From: CAYGLV01 sp964351025
GTDB lineage: Bacteria > Actinomycetota > Thermoleophilia > Gaiellales > Gaiellaceae
Assembly (NCBI GenBank): GCA_964351025.1
Contig: CAYGLV010000063.1
Coordinates: 1-13,316 of the forward strand
DNA: 13,316 nucleotides
Direction: 5' to 3'
Shown: positions 6,972-12,983 of the stretch, in pieces
How positions within the stretch are numbered: the stretch's first letter is position 1
Layout: each line of letters opens with the position of its first letter
Program-made: the position numbers and the translations under genes
Notes under the pieces: generated by a model
What the model saw: only the letters and a program-made list of their open reading frames with translations
The model's database searches: none
What the model was told of the DNA's origin: nothing

Positions 6972-7036
6972 TTCGAGAAAGCCTTGCTAGGCCCGGGCCC
7001 CCGCTGCTCTGGGAACGGACCCACACCAGCACGCGG

Positions 7037-7042
7037 TACCGT
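7037..7042 (+). promoter_or_regulatory. Putative -10 box (TACCGT) for the YihY gene
   Basis: TACCGT fits TANNNT and ends 7 bases before GTG 7050, with no Shine-Dalgarno between. This is compatible with a leaderless transcript and supports choosing GTG 7050. No clear -35 is present. Confidence 0.3.
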
Positions 7043-7049
7043 CAGCGTC

Positions 7050-7901
7050 GTGCGTCCCTCCGTTTATCTGTCGGCTTTCAGGCGATCGCTCCGCCGTGCG
7101 TTCAAGGAGGACGACGTCACAGACGCGGCGGCGGCGGTCACCTACTACGCGTTCCTCGCGATCCCGTCGCTCCTGCTCGTGACCGTCGGGTTCTTCGGCC
7201 TCTTCGCCGGCCCGGGCACGGTGGCGTCGCTCGTGCGGCGGCTGTCGTCCGTCGTCCCGGGGGAGGCGATCGCCCTCCTCGAGGACAGCCTGACGCGCGT
7301 GACCGAGAACCGCGGCGGCGACGCGGTGATGGTGGCCGTCGGCTTGGCGGTAGCCGCCTGGACTGCAAGCGGGGCGATGGGCGCGGTGATGCGTGCGCTG
7401 AACAGGGTCTACGGTCGCAGGGAGACACGCGGCTTTGTCGAGCAGCGCGCGACCGGGATCGCCATCGTGAGCCTCGCGGTCGTCGCGTTCGCTCTCGCCT
7501 TCGCCCTGCTCGTCCTCGGCCCGCACCTCTCCCGGTGGGTCGGCGAGGCGCTCGGCCTCGAGGAGGTCGTTGGATGGGTCTGGTGGCTGGGCCAGTGGCC
7601 GATTCTCCTCGGCGGGCTCCTGCTCGCGTTCGCCGGGATCTACTGGCTGGGCCCGAGTCGTGAGCGACGGCGCTTCCGCTGGCTGACTCCCGGCGCCGTG
7701 CTGGCAGTCGCGCTCTGGCTGGCGGCTTCGGCGGCGTTCGCCGTGTATCTCAGCATGTTCGGGTCGTATAACAAGGCCTGGGGATCGCTCGCGGCCGTGA
7801 TCGTGATGCTCACGTGGATCTGGCTCTCGTCGCTCGCGCTCCTCCTCGGCGCCGAGTTGAACGCCGAGCTCGAAGGCACGCGCGAACATCCGCTCGCGTG
7901 A
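7050..7901 (+). CDS. YihY/BrkB family inner-membrane protein
   Basis: 283 residues with about six membrane helices. Family hallmarks are the N-terminal amphipathic stretch SAFRRSLRRAFKEDDVTDAAAAVTYYAFLAIPSL (seen here in that order), an ALNRVYG segment, and the C-terminal run SYNKAWGSLAAVIVMLTWIW ending in LLGAELNAELE. The family was once labelled ribonuclease BN by mistake. Its real function is unsettled; proposals include transport or envelope roles. The open frame extends to a TTG at 6984, but those 22 residues are uncharacteristic. GTG 7050 sits next to a -10-like box and right at the conserved N-terminus, so I use it. The gene stands alone between the tRNA and a convergent secreted-protein gene 33 bases downstream. 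Family assignment is confident; role unknown. Confidence 0.88.
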   Translation: MRPSVYLSAFRRSLRRAFKEDDVTDAAAAVTYYAFLAIPSLLLVTVGFFGLFAGPGTVASLVRRLSSVVPGEAIALLEDSLTRVTENRGGDAVMVAVGLAVAAWTASGAMGAVMRALNRVYGRRETRGFVEQRATGIAIVSLAVVAFALAFALLVLGPHLSRWVGEALGLEEVVGWVWWLGQWPILLGGLLLAFAGIYWLGPSRERRRFRWLTPGAVLAVALWLAASAAFAVYLSMFGSYNKAWGSLAAVIVMLTWIWLSSLALLLGAELNAELEGTREHPLA

Positions 7902-7921
7902 GCTGGAGCCACGAGCAGCTC
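7900..7921. terminator. Possible weak bidirectional hairpin between convergent genes
   Basis: GAGCTG (7900-7905) and CAGCTC (7916-7921) are inverted repeats with a 10-base loop. They begin at the YihY stop and lie upstream of the convergent gene's stop at 7935. There is no T-tract on either side, so intrinsic termination is doubtful. Confidence 0.2.
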
Positions 7922-7934
7922 CGCCCCAGGGCAG

Positions 7935-8573
7935 CTAGCGGCGACTGCCGTCGGGGTGGAGCAGCAGCGCCCGTCTGACCGGGGTGGCGACTCCGAGCAG
8001 CCGATCGAGTAGGGCGCGGAACAGGTCGGGCGCCATCGCAGCGGACTCGTCGGCGGGGCCGCGGGGCCGGTAGGCGTTCTGCGCGTCTTGCCAGTACGAC
8101 CAGACGACCGTGGAGGCGAATCGTTCGCAGCCGTAGGCGGCATGGGGGAGGTTCGCGATCTCGGTGCGACACCATACGCGGCCGCCGAGCGCCTCGTTGA
8201 GGATCGACCTGGCCTCGTCGCCGAGGAGGAAGTAGTCGATCTGGTGGGCGTACTCGTCCTGGACAACGCTCCAGGAGAAGGCGCCGCTCGAGAGAAGCCG
8301 CGCGTCGAGCCAGATCTCGCCGGGCCGGGACTGGGCCGGCACGCCGCGGCGAATGTTGATCTGGACCTCGCGGGGGATGAGCCCCCAGTCGAAGGTGCTG
8401 GCTTCGAGCGCGAGCCGAACCTGCGTACGCTGCTCCTTCGTGCCGCCGCTGATCGTGTAGCGGCCGCCGCCGGCGAAGCTGTCGGCGGCGAGGGCGAGGG
8501 CGAGGCTCAGCGCGGCCAGAAGGAGGGCGGCGGCGCGGACCCGCCCCCTGCTGGCGGCAAGGGCGCGATCCAC
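7935..8573 (-). CDS. Secreted protein with a degenerate zinc-peptidase-like motif (DEYAH)
   Basis: 212 residues with a clear Sec signal peptide: a basic n-region (ASRGRVR), a hydrophobic core (about 14-30) and likely cleavage after A34 (DSFA-GG). The mature protein has a conserved-looking core: PGEIWLDARLL, then W101-SVVQDEYAHQIDYFLL, a region with two cysteines (VWC, YGC) that could form a disulfide, and STVVWSYWQDAQNAY. The segment D106-E107-Y-A-H110 followed by QxD resembles an HExxH metallopeptidase helix, but the first His is Asp. This suggests a peptidase-fold protein that is inactive or uses another ligand. I do not recognise a named family. The start is GTG 8573, with a weak GGGG upstream. 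It follows the HIT gene on the same strand after an 88-base structured gap. Confidence 0.7.
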   Translation of the reverse strand: MDRALAASRGRVRAAALLLAALSLALALAADSFAGGGRYTISGGTKEQRTQVRLALEASTFDWGLIPREVQINIRRGVPAQSRPGEIWLDARLLSSGAFSWSVVQDEYAHQIDYFLLGDEARSILNEALGGRVWCRTEIANLPHAAYGCERFASTVVWSYWQDAQNAYRPRGPADESAAMAPDLFRALLDRLLGVATPVRRALLLHPDGSRR

Positions 8574-8591
8574 GACCCCGAGATCGGCCTG

Positions 8592-8661
8592 CCGGCGCGT
8601 GCCGGTGATCCCTCGAATGAGGAATCAAAGGGGAAACTGCCTGCAAAGGGGCCGTTTCGGC
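8592..8661 (-). other. Structured intergenic region between the HIT and secreted-protein genes (three hairpins)
   Basis: Reading the minus strand, three consecutive inverted repeats follow the HIT stop. GCCG-AAA-CGGC spans 8661-8651. GATTCCTC-ATTC-GAGGGATC spans 8626-8607, with eight pairs including one G-U that pairs only on this strand. CCGGC-ACGC-GCCGG spans 8605-8592. The plus strand also carries two AAAGGGG copies (8627-8633 and 8645-8651). The middle of the gap is noticeably less GC-rich than its neighbours. It could be a HIT 3' structure or a leader for the secreted-protein gene; no T-tract follows any hairpin. Confidence 0.4.
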
Positions 8662-9144
8662 TCAGGCGCGCCACGCGGCGGCGAGCCTGTCCCGCGTCTC
8701 GAGCAGGTGCTCCGGCAGAACCTTGACGTCGGCGAGCACGGGCATGAAGTTCGTATCGCCGCTCCAGCGCGGGACGACGTGTCCGTGGACGTGGTCGACG
8801 ATGCCCGCTCCGGCGGCGCGACCCAGGTTCCAGCCGAGATTGAAGCCCTGCGGGGCGAACGCGCGGCTGAGCGCCGCCATCCCCTGGACCGCGAGGCCGT
8901 GCATCTCGAGCGCCTCCGCGTCGGAGAGGCCGCCGTATTCGTCCTCGTGACGCGCCGGGGCAATCAGCAGGTGGCCCGACGCGTACGGGAACTTGTTCAC
9001 GAGCACGAGGGCGACGCGGCTGCGGTGGACGACGAGGCTCGGCTCGACCTCGCCCGCGGCCTCGGCGCAGAAGACGCAGCCCCGCTCCTCGTCGGCCTGC
9101 ATCACGTAGTCGAGGCGCCACGGCGCCCACAGCGGCCTGGTCAC
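8662..9144 (-). CDS. HIT family nucleotide hydrolase/phosphorylase (Ap4A-phosphorylase-like)
   Basis: 160 residues with the histidine triad H118-V-H120-G-H122-VVPRW, in which the middle His is the expected nucleophile. Zinc-type cysteines C23-V-F-C26 lie near the N-terminus, and the nucleotide-binding strand NKFPYASGHLLIAP is present. The opening LWAPWRLDYV and the NFMPVLADVKVLPEHL tail resemble the mycobacterial Rv2613c-like Ap4A phosphorylase branch rather than Hint. The likely role is cleavage of dinucleoside polyphosphates or adenylate conjugates in the cytosol. GTG 9144 is chosen because the conserved N-terminus starts at once; AAGG lies just upstream. It is the first gene of a minus-strand pair and diverges from the response regulator gene 114 bases away. 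The exact substrate is inferred. Confidence 0.9.
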   Translation of the reverse strand: MTRPLWAPWRLDYVMQADEERGCVFCAEAAGEVEPSLVVHRSRVALVLVNKFPYASGHLLIAPARHEDEYGGLSDAEALEMHGLAVQGMAALSRAFAPQGFNLGWNLGRAAGAGIVDHVHGHVVPRWSGDTNFMPVLADVKVLPEHLLETRDRLAAAWRA

Positions 9145-9223
9145 GCCTTGCTTCTACCAGAGCCGTGGGCCGGCCGCGGCGGCTGCGGGCCTGCCGTGCC
9201 CGCAGAGCTCACCGGCGCGGCGC

Positions 9224-9229
9224 TAACTT
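9224..9229 (+). promoter_or_regulatory. Possible -10 box (TAACTT) for the response regulator
   Basis: TAACTT matches TANNNT and lies 29 bases before ATG 9259, which would give a leader of about 20-25 bases. It is the most AT-rich hexamer in the divergent region between the HIT and regulator genes. No convincing -35 is visible. Confidence 0.22.
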
Positions 9230-9258
9230 TCGGCACGTTCCGGCCGAAGACACGGCTG

Positions 9259-9885
9259 ATGAAGAGCGAGCTCACGACCTGCGTGGTGGCCGACGACCAC
9301 CCGGCGATCCTGCAGACGATCTGCGGGCACCTGGAGCGTGGCGGCATCCAGATCGTCGGCCGCGCCCGCAGCGGCGACGAGGCCGTGGTGCTCATCGAGG
9401 CTCGGCTGCCGACGATCGCGGTCCTGGATGCCCACATGCCCGGGCTCTCCGGCACCGCCGCGATCCGGCACCTGGCCCGCTCGACGCCTCAGTGCGCGAC
9501 GATCCTCTACACCGCCTACGACGATCCGGCGCTGCTGATGGAGGCCCTCGACGCCGGTGCGCGCGGCTACGTGCTCAAGGATGCGCCGCTCGACACGTTG
9601 CCTCACATCGTCGAGACCGTCGCGGCAGGCGGGACCTACATCGACCCATCGCTCGCGCACATCGTCATCGAGCGCATGCCCGACGGGAAGTCGGCGCTGA
9701 CCCGGCGCGAGCGGGACGTCTTGCGCATGCTCGCCGACGGGAGCACGAACGAGTCCATCGGCAAGGCGCTCTTCATCTCGCCCGACACGGCCCGGACGCA
9801 GCTCGCCACTGCGATGGCGAAGCTCGGTGCCTCGACGAGGACGCAGGCGGTCGCTCTGGCCCTTCGCAAGGGCCTGATCTCCTGA
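9259..9885 (+). CDS. NarL/FixJ-type response regulator (REC + LuxR-type HTH), orphan
   Basis: 208 residues. The receiver domain (about 6-122) has the acidic pair D12/D13 (VADDHP), phospho-acceptor D57 (AVLDAHMPG), T85 (LYTAYDD) and K107 (YVLKDA), so all key positions are present. A LuxR-type DNA-binding domain follows (about 143-208): LTRRERDVLRMLADG, a recognition region with SPDTARTQLATAMAKLG, then STRTQAVALALRKGLI. The recognition helix is less basic than the usual VKTHV type. ATG 9259 opens right at the receiver domain; the open frame upstream to 8599 is antisense to the HIT gene and spurious. No histidine kinase is nearby. The GGDEF-like gene follows after 95 bases on the same strand and may be co-transcribed or a target. 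Confidence 0.93.
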   Translation: MKSELTTCVVADDHPAILQTICGHLERGGIQIVGRARSGDEAVVLIEARLPTIAVLDAHMPGLSGTAAIRHLARSTPQCATILYTAYDDPALLMEALDAGARGYVLKDAPLDTLPHIVETVAAGGTYIDPSLAHIVIERMPDGKSALTRRERDVLRMLADGSTNESIGKALFISPDTARTQLATAMAKLGASTRTQAVALALRKGLIS

Positions 9886-9967
9886 GACGCGAGCCCGGCC
9901 CGCGCTGCACACGCTCCCCTCAGATCTAAGCGCGCGTTCACCCGATCGAGGGACGCCGCGGGACAGC

Positions 9968-9972
9968 GGAGG
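9968..9972 (+). promoter_or_regulatory. Shine-Dalgarno GGAGG deciding a TTG start for the GGDEF-like gene
   Basis: GGAGG ends eight bases before TTG 9981, an optimal spacing, but 17 bases before the in-frame ATG at 9990. This favours TTG as the true start. Confidence 0.65.
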
Positions 9973-9980
9973 CGCGATCC

Positions 9981-10817
9981 TTGAAGCGGATGTCTGCGGC
10001 AACCCTTAGCCCCCGCCTGCTCGTCGGCGCAGCTGCCGCCGCGTACGGAGTCGTCACGGTGGCCTTTATCTTCTACGAGCGGGCGGGCCTCGGTATCGCC
10101 CATTTCTACTACGTCGCGATCGCCCTGACGGCCCTGGCGCTGGGTGCTTTCGCGGGCGCCCTCGGTGGCCTGCTCGCCACCTGCCTCTACACGGCGGGCG
10201 TGTTCGCGAACTCGGCGCTGCCCGTGAGCGATCTGCTCAAGATCTCGACCCCGATCCGCTTCGTCACCTTCGTGGGTATGGGCGCGCTCATCGGCTGGTT
10301 CGCCGGCTCGCACCGCGTTCTCGTCGCGGAGATGCGCGTCCTCGCTGCGAGAGACCTCCTGACGGGACTGCCGAACACGCGGGCCTTCGAGATCGTGATC
10401 AACCGGCGCCTTGCCTCGCGCGAGCCCTTCGCCCTCCTCGTCAGCGACGTTCAGGACCTGAAGACGATCAACCAGGAGCGCGGCACCGCCGCGGGCGACG
10501 ACGCGCTGCGCGCGGTAGCGCACCTGCTCGCGCGCGCCGTCGGCGCTGCCGACGATATCGCCCGGATCGGCGGCGGCGAGTTTGCCGTGCTCGCGTCGTG
10601 CCCGTCGCTCGGCGAGGCGGGCCAGCTCGCCGCGCGGCTCGAGCGGCTGCTCGTGTCGCAGGGCTGCGCGGTCACGTTCGGGTGGTCGCACCACCCGCAG
10701 GAGGGTGACAACGCCCTCTCGCTCTTCCGTGCGGCCGACGAGCGGCTCTACGCGCGCAAGGTGCTTCGCGGCAGAGGCTCGGGCCTCGCCGCGCCTAGAG
10801 CCAGCGTTTATAGCTGA
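9981..10817 (+). CDS. Membrane-anchored degenerate GGDEF-domain protein
   Basis: 278 residues: an N-terminal membrane sensor of about four helices (about 12-110, MASE-like) and a GGDEF fold (about 120-270) entered through the typical RDLLTGLPNTRAFE. Active diguanylate cyclases make c-di-GMP from GTP. Here the signature reads G197-G-G-E-F201 (RIGGGEFAVL), so the metal-binding and catalytic acid at position three is Gly. The first metal aspartate is kept (D156 in SDVQDLK), but the next acidic position is Gln (Q158). N and GD in TINQERGTAAGDDAL are retained. No inhibitory RxxD site is evident. A catalytically dead GTP- or c-di-GMP-sensing role is inferred. The TTG start is set by GGAGG. It lies 95 bases after the response regulator, and its last 23 bases overlap the convergent corA gene. 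Confidence 0.88.
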   Translation: MKRMSAATLSPRLLVGAAAAAYGVVTVAFIFYERAGLGIAHFYYVAIALTALALGAFAGALGGLLATCLYTAGVFANSALPVSDLLKISTPIRFVTFVGMGALIGWFAGSHRVLVAEMRVLAARDLLTGLPNTRAFEIVINRRLASREPFALLVSDVQDLKTINQERGTAAGDDALRAVAHLLARAVGAADDIARIGGGEFAVLASCPSLGEAGQLAARLERLLVSQGCAVTFGWSHHPQEGDNALSLFRAADERLYARKVLRGRGSGLAAPRASVYS

Positions 10818-11784
10818 AGAAGCCGACCATGCCGGCAAGCGCGACGACGAGCGCGGCGAGGATCGCCCAGAACGCCACGTGCGAGCCCTCGCCCGGGAAG
10901 ATGACATTCATCCCGAAGAGCCCCGTGATGACCGTCAGCGGCAGCATCGTCACGCTCGCCAGCGTCAGCAGCCGCAGCACGTCGTTCTGCTGGTGCGAGA
11001 TCACCGACTCGTTCGTATCCTCGAGCGCCTCGACGACCTCCTTGTAGTTGTCGAGCAGGTCCCAGATCCGCTCGGCGGCGTCCACGATGTCGTCGAAGTA
11101 GAGGTCGAGCTCCTCGGGCAGGAACTGCTCGACGCCGCGCTCGAGCAGGCGCAGAGTCGGCCGCTCCGGCTTGATGATCTTGCGGTAGGAGATGATCTCC
11201 TGCTTGACGTTCGAGAGGTCGCGCACGACCTCCCGTGAGCGGCCCTCGAACATGTCGTCCTCGATCGAGTCGAGCTTGTGCCCGATCTTGTCGAGGATGG
11301 GGAAGCAGTAGTCGAAGAGGTCGTCGAGGACCTCGTAGAGCAGGCGCCCCGACCCCTTGGCGAAGAGCTGGGCGCGCAGCGCCTCATCCTCCTCGCAGCG
11401 GCGGAAGAGCCGGGTGACGGGCAGCAGCTCGACGTTCGGCAGGGTGACGAGATAGTCCGCGCTCAGGAAGACGTCCAGCTCAGCGGCGTTCAGGCGCTGG
11501 ACGGTCTTGTCGTAGACCGGAAAGTGGAGGACGGCGAAGAAGTAGCGCTCGTCCGGGTACTCGTCCACCTTCGGCCGCTGGCGCTTGGAGAGAACGTCCT
11601 CGACATCGAGCGCGTGCCAGCCGAAGCGCCCCTGGAGATCGGCGACGATCGTGGCGTCGGGGCGCTCGACGTGAACCCAGGTCAGGCCGCTCGCGGTGAG
11701 CTCGTGGAGCTCAGACGGGCGTGCGACGACCTCGCGGGCGCTGCCGCGTCGGGAACTCCGCCGGATGCGGGGCAGGTTGGGCAT
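10795..11784 (-). CDS. corA: CorA-family magnesium/divalent-cation transporter
   Basis: 329 residues. A large cytosolic N-terminal domain contains TWVHVERPD, the long acidic helix around EDDMFEGRSREVVRDLSNVK, and HQQNDVLRLLTLASVTMLPLTVITGLFG. The universally conserved GMN signature (GLFGMNV, about residues 291-293) lies at the end of TM1, followed by a short periplasmic loop with one acidic residue (PGEGS), TM2 and the basic tail SYKRWL typical of CorA. Pentameric CorA channels take up Mg2+, and some relatives export Zn2+. ATG 11784 is used, where MPNLPRIRR begins. An in-frame TTG at 11805 would add seven residues. Neither start has a good Shine-Dalgarno. The 3' end overlaps the convergent GGDEF-like gene by 23 bases. 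Confidence 0.94.
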   Translation of the reverse strand: MPNLPRIRRSSRRGSAREVVARPSELHELTASGLTWVHVERPDATIVADLQGRFGWHALDVEDVLSKRQRPKVDEYPDERYFFAVLHFPVYDKTVQRLNAAELDVFLSADYLVTLPNVELLPVTRLFRRCEEDEALRAQLFAKGSGRLLYEVLDDLFDYCFPILDKIGHKLDSIEDDMFEGRSREVVRDLSNVKQEIISYRKIIKPERPTLRLLERGVEQFLPEELDLYFDDIVDAAERIWDLLDNYKEVVEALEDTNESVISHQQNDVLRLLTLASVTMLPLTVITGLFGMNVIFPGEGSHVAFWAILAALVVALAGMVGFFSYKRWL

Positions 11785-11825
11785 TCGTACTGAGGGGGTC
11801 GTCAATCGTCGGCGGCATGCGCGTC

Positions 11826-11831
11826 AGTCTA
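11826..11831 (-). promoter_or_regulatory. Possible -10 box (TAGACT) for corA
   Basis: On the minus strand TAGACT fits TANNNT. It ends 20 bases before TTG 11805 and 41 bases before ATG 11784. Its position between the secreted-protein stop and corA suggests corA has its own promoter. No clear -35 is present. Confidence 0.25.
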
Positions 11832-11853
11832 CCCCGCATCCGGATCTCTTCTC

Positions 11854-12969
11854 CTACGGCTGCACGAGCTTCATGCAGACCGCGTAGGCGGTGAGCTGCT
11901 CGCTCGGGCCGGTGTGCGCCCGCACGGTCCAGCGGTTGTTGGACCCGTAGCTTTGGACGACGAGGGGGCCGCTGAAGTCCGGCAGGGCACGGTACCCGCC
12001 GCCGGTGAGCTCCTCGTCAAAGGCGCACTCGGGTCTGAGGCTCACGATGGCGACCGCGGTGCGGGGCGGATGCTGCCAGTCCTCCTGCACGATTCGCGTC
12101 CGGATCCGCGGGAGCGGGAGATCGGCGAGCGGGTCGAAGCAGACCGGCGTCCCGTCCGCGTCGGCCCCGCGCATCGCCCGGCCGGTGGGGCACCTGACGA
12201 CGATGCGCCGCTGGAGCGAGGTGGTGGGGTCGAAGCAGACCGGCGTTCCGTCGGCGTCGACGCCGCGCATCGCCGAGCCGATGGCGCACCTGCCGGCGAT
12301 GCGCTGCTGGAACGTCGAAGTATCTACGTCACCGCCCGCGATGTCCGCACCGCAGGCCCAGCCCATCGTCGAGAGGCCGGTGAAGACCCACTTGGCGACC
12401 TTGCCCGGCAGGCAGCCCTGCGGCAGCCGATAGTTCTCGCGCAGGCCCAGGGACAGGCTCCCGTCCGCCACCGAGGCCTCGACGCCGTTCGTTCCGGTCG
12501 CGCCGGAGACGAACGCCGAGGCCGGCCGCCCGCCGAGCGCGTCGGCATCGGCCGCGCGCAGGGCGAACGGCGTCGCCGAGAGCTGCTGGCGCGGCCGTAG
12601 CTCCGGCTCGCCGGCGATCTGCACGCCGAGGTGGAGCGGCGCCGTGTCGAACACGTCGCCGAAGGCGGTGCCGCTGCCGAGCAGCGCATTGAAGACGCCG
12701 CGGTCGGTCGTGATCGTCTGAGTCTCCTGCCAGAGCGCGCTCCCGCCGGTCGCGCCGGAGTAGAGGCGGAACGTGACCGTCCGCGCGCCGTTCGGCACGG
12801 GGTTTCCCTTGACGTCCGTGAGGAACCCCTGGTAGGCGACGGTGGTCGGGACCGGGGATCCCTGTGCCGCGCGTCCGACCTTCGACGCGGCGCCCCAGGC
12901 GACGCCGAGGGCGGCGATGCTCAGTACTGCAGCGAGAGCGGCGAGGACGACGATCGAGAGCCTTTGCAC
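11854..12969 (-). CDS. Secreted modular protein with tandem DADGTPVC repeats
   Basis: 371 residues. An N-terminal signal or anchor (about 4-28) is followed by a domain VAYQGFLTDVKGNPVPNGAR-TVTFRLY...LWQETQ...RGVFNALLG...LGVQIAGEPELRPRQQLSATPFALRAADA. That pattern is widespread in secreted and cell-surface proteins of many phyla. Next come the ADALGGRPASAFV segment, a two-cysteine stretch, and two 32-residue repeats (221-252, 253-284), each with the C-x16-C motif RC...AMRG.DADGTPVC. The C-terminal domain has two Cys (RPEC, AVC) around TGGGYRAL and NNRWTVRAHT, a fold common at the end of actinobacterial secreted proteins. Function is unknown; adhesion or surface structure is an inference. The start is GTG 12969 with an AGGAGG site. 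It lies 11 bases after the upstream gene, so the two form an operon. Confidence 0.78.
   Translation of the reverse strand: MQRLSIVVLAALAAVLSIAALGVAWGAASKVGRAAQGSPVPTTVAYQGFLTDVKGNPVPNGARTVTFRLYSGATGGSALWQETQTITTDRGVFNALLGSGTAFGDVFDTAPLHLGVQIAGEPELRPRQQLSATPFALRAADADALGGRPASAFVSGATGTNGVEASVADGSLSLGLRENYRLPQGCLPGKVAKWVFTGLSTMGWACGADIAGGDVDTSTFQQRIAGRCAIGSAMRGVDADGTPVCFDPTTSLQRRIVVRCPTGRAMRGADADGTPVCFDPLADLPLPRIRTRIVQEDWQHPPRTAVAIVSLRPECAFDEELTGGGYRALPDFSGPLVVQSYGSNNRWTVRAHTGPSEQLTAYAVCMKLVQP
12118..12309 (-). repeat. Two tandem 96-base units encoding 32-residue cysteine repeats
   Basis: Unit A covers 12309-12214 and unit B 12213-12118 on the minus strand. The encoded units are identical at 22 of 32 residues, with 11 consecutive identical residues (DADGTPVCFDP). 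The nucleotide copies differ mostly at third codon positions, so the duplication is old or kept under protein-level selection. Confidence 0.85.
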
Positions 12970-12975
12970 GGTGTT

Positions 12976-12983
12976 CCCTCCTA
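12976..12983 (-). promoter_or_regulatory. Shine-Dalgarno TAGGAGGG overlapping the upstream stop codon
   Basis: On the minus strand TAGGAGGG contains a perfect AGGAGG seven bases before GTG 12969. Its first three bases are the TAG stop of the upstream gene, so termination of one gene places ribosomes on the start site of the next. Confidence 0.75.

Noticed and set aside
6990..7000. GGCCCGGGCC palindrome after the tRNA as a terminator
   Set aside because: A short GC palindrome without a usable loop or T-tract; expected by chance at this base composition.
6984..7049. A TTG start for the YihY protein adding 22 residues
   Set aside because: The extra residues lack family similarity; GTG 7050 has a -10-like box at leaderless spacing and begins at the conserved N-terminus.
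8599..9258. A long upstream extension of the response regulator frame
   Set aside because: It is antisense to the HIT gene, has no domain, and the receiver domain begins at ATG 9259.
9636..10907. A 423-codon minus-strand open frame over the response regulator and GGDEF-like genes
   Set aside because: Low-complexity Arg/Glu/Ala translation, antisense to genes with complete domain signatures.
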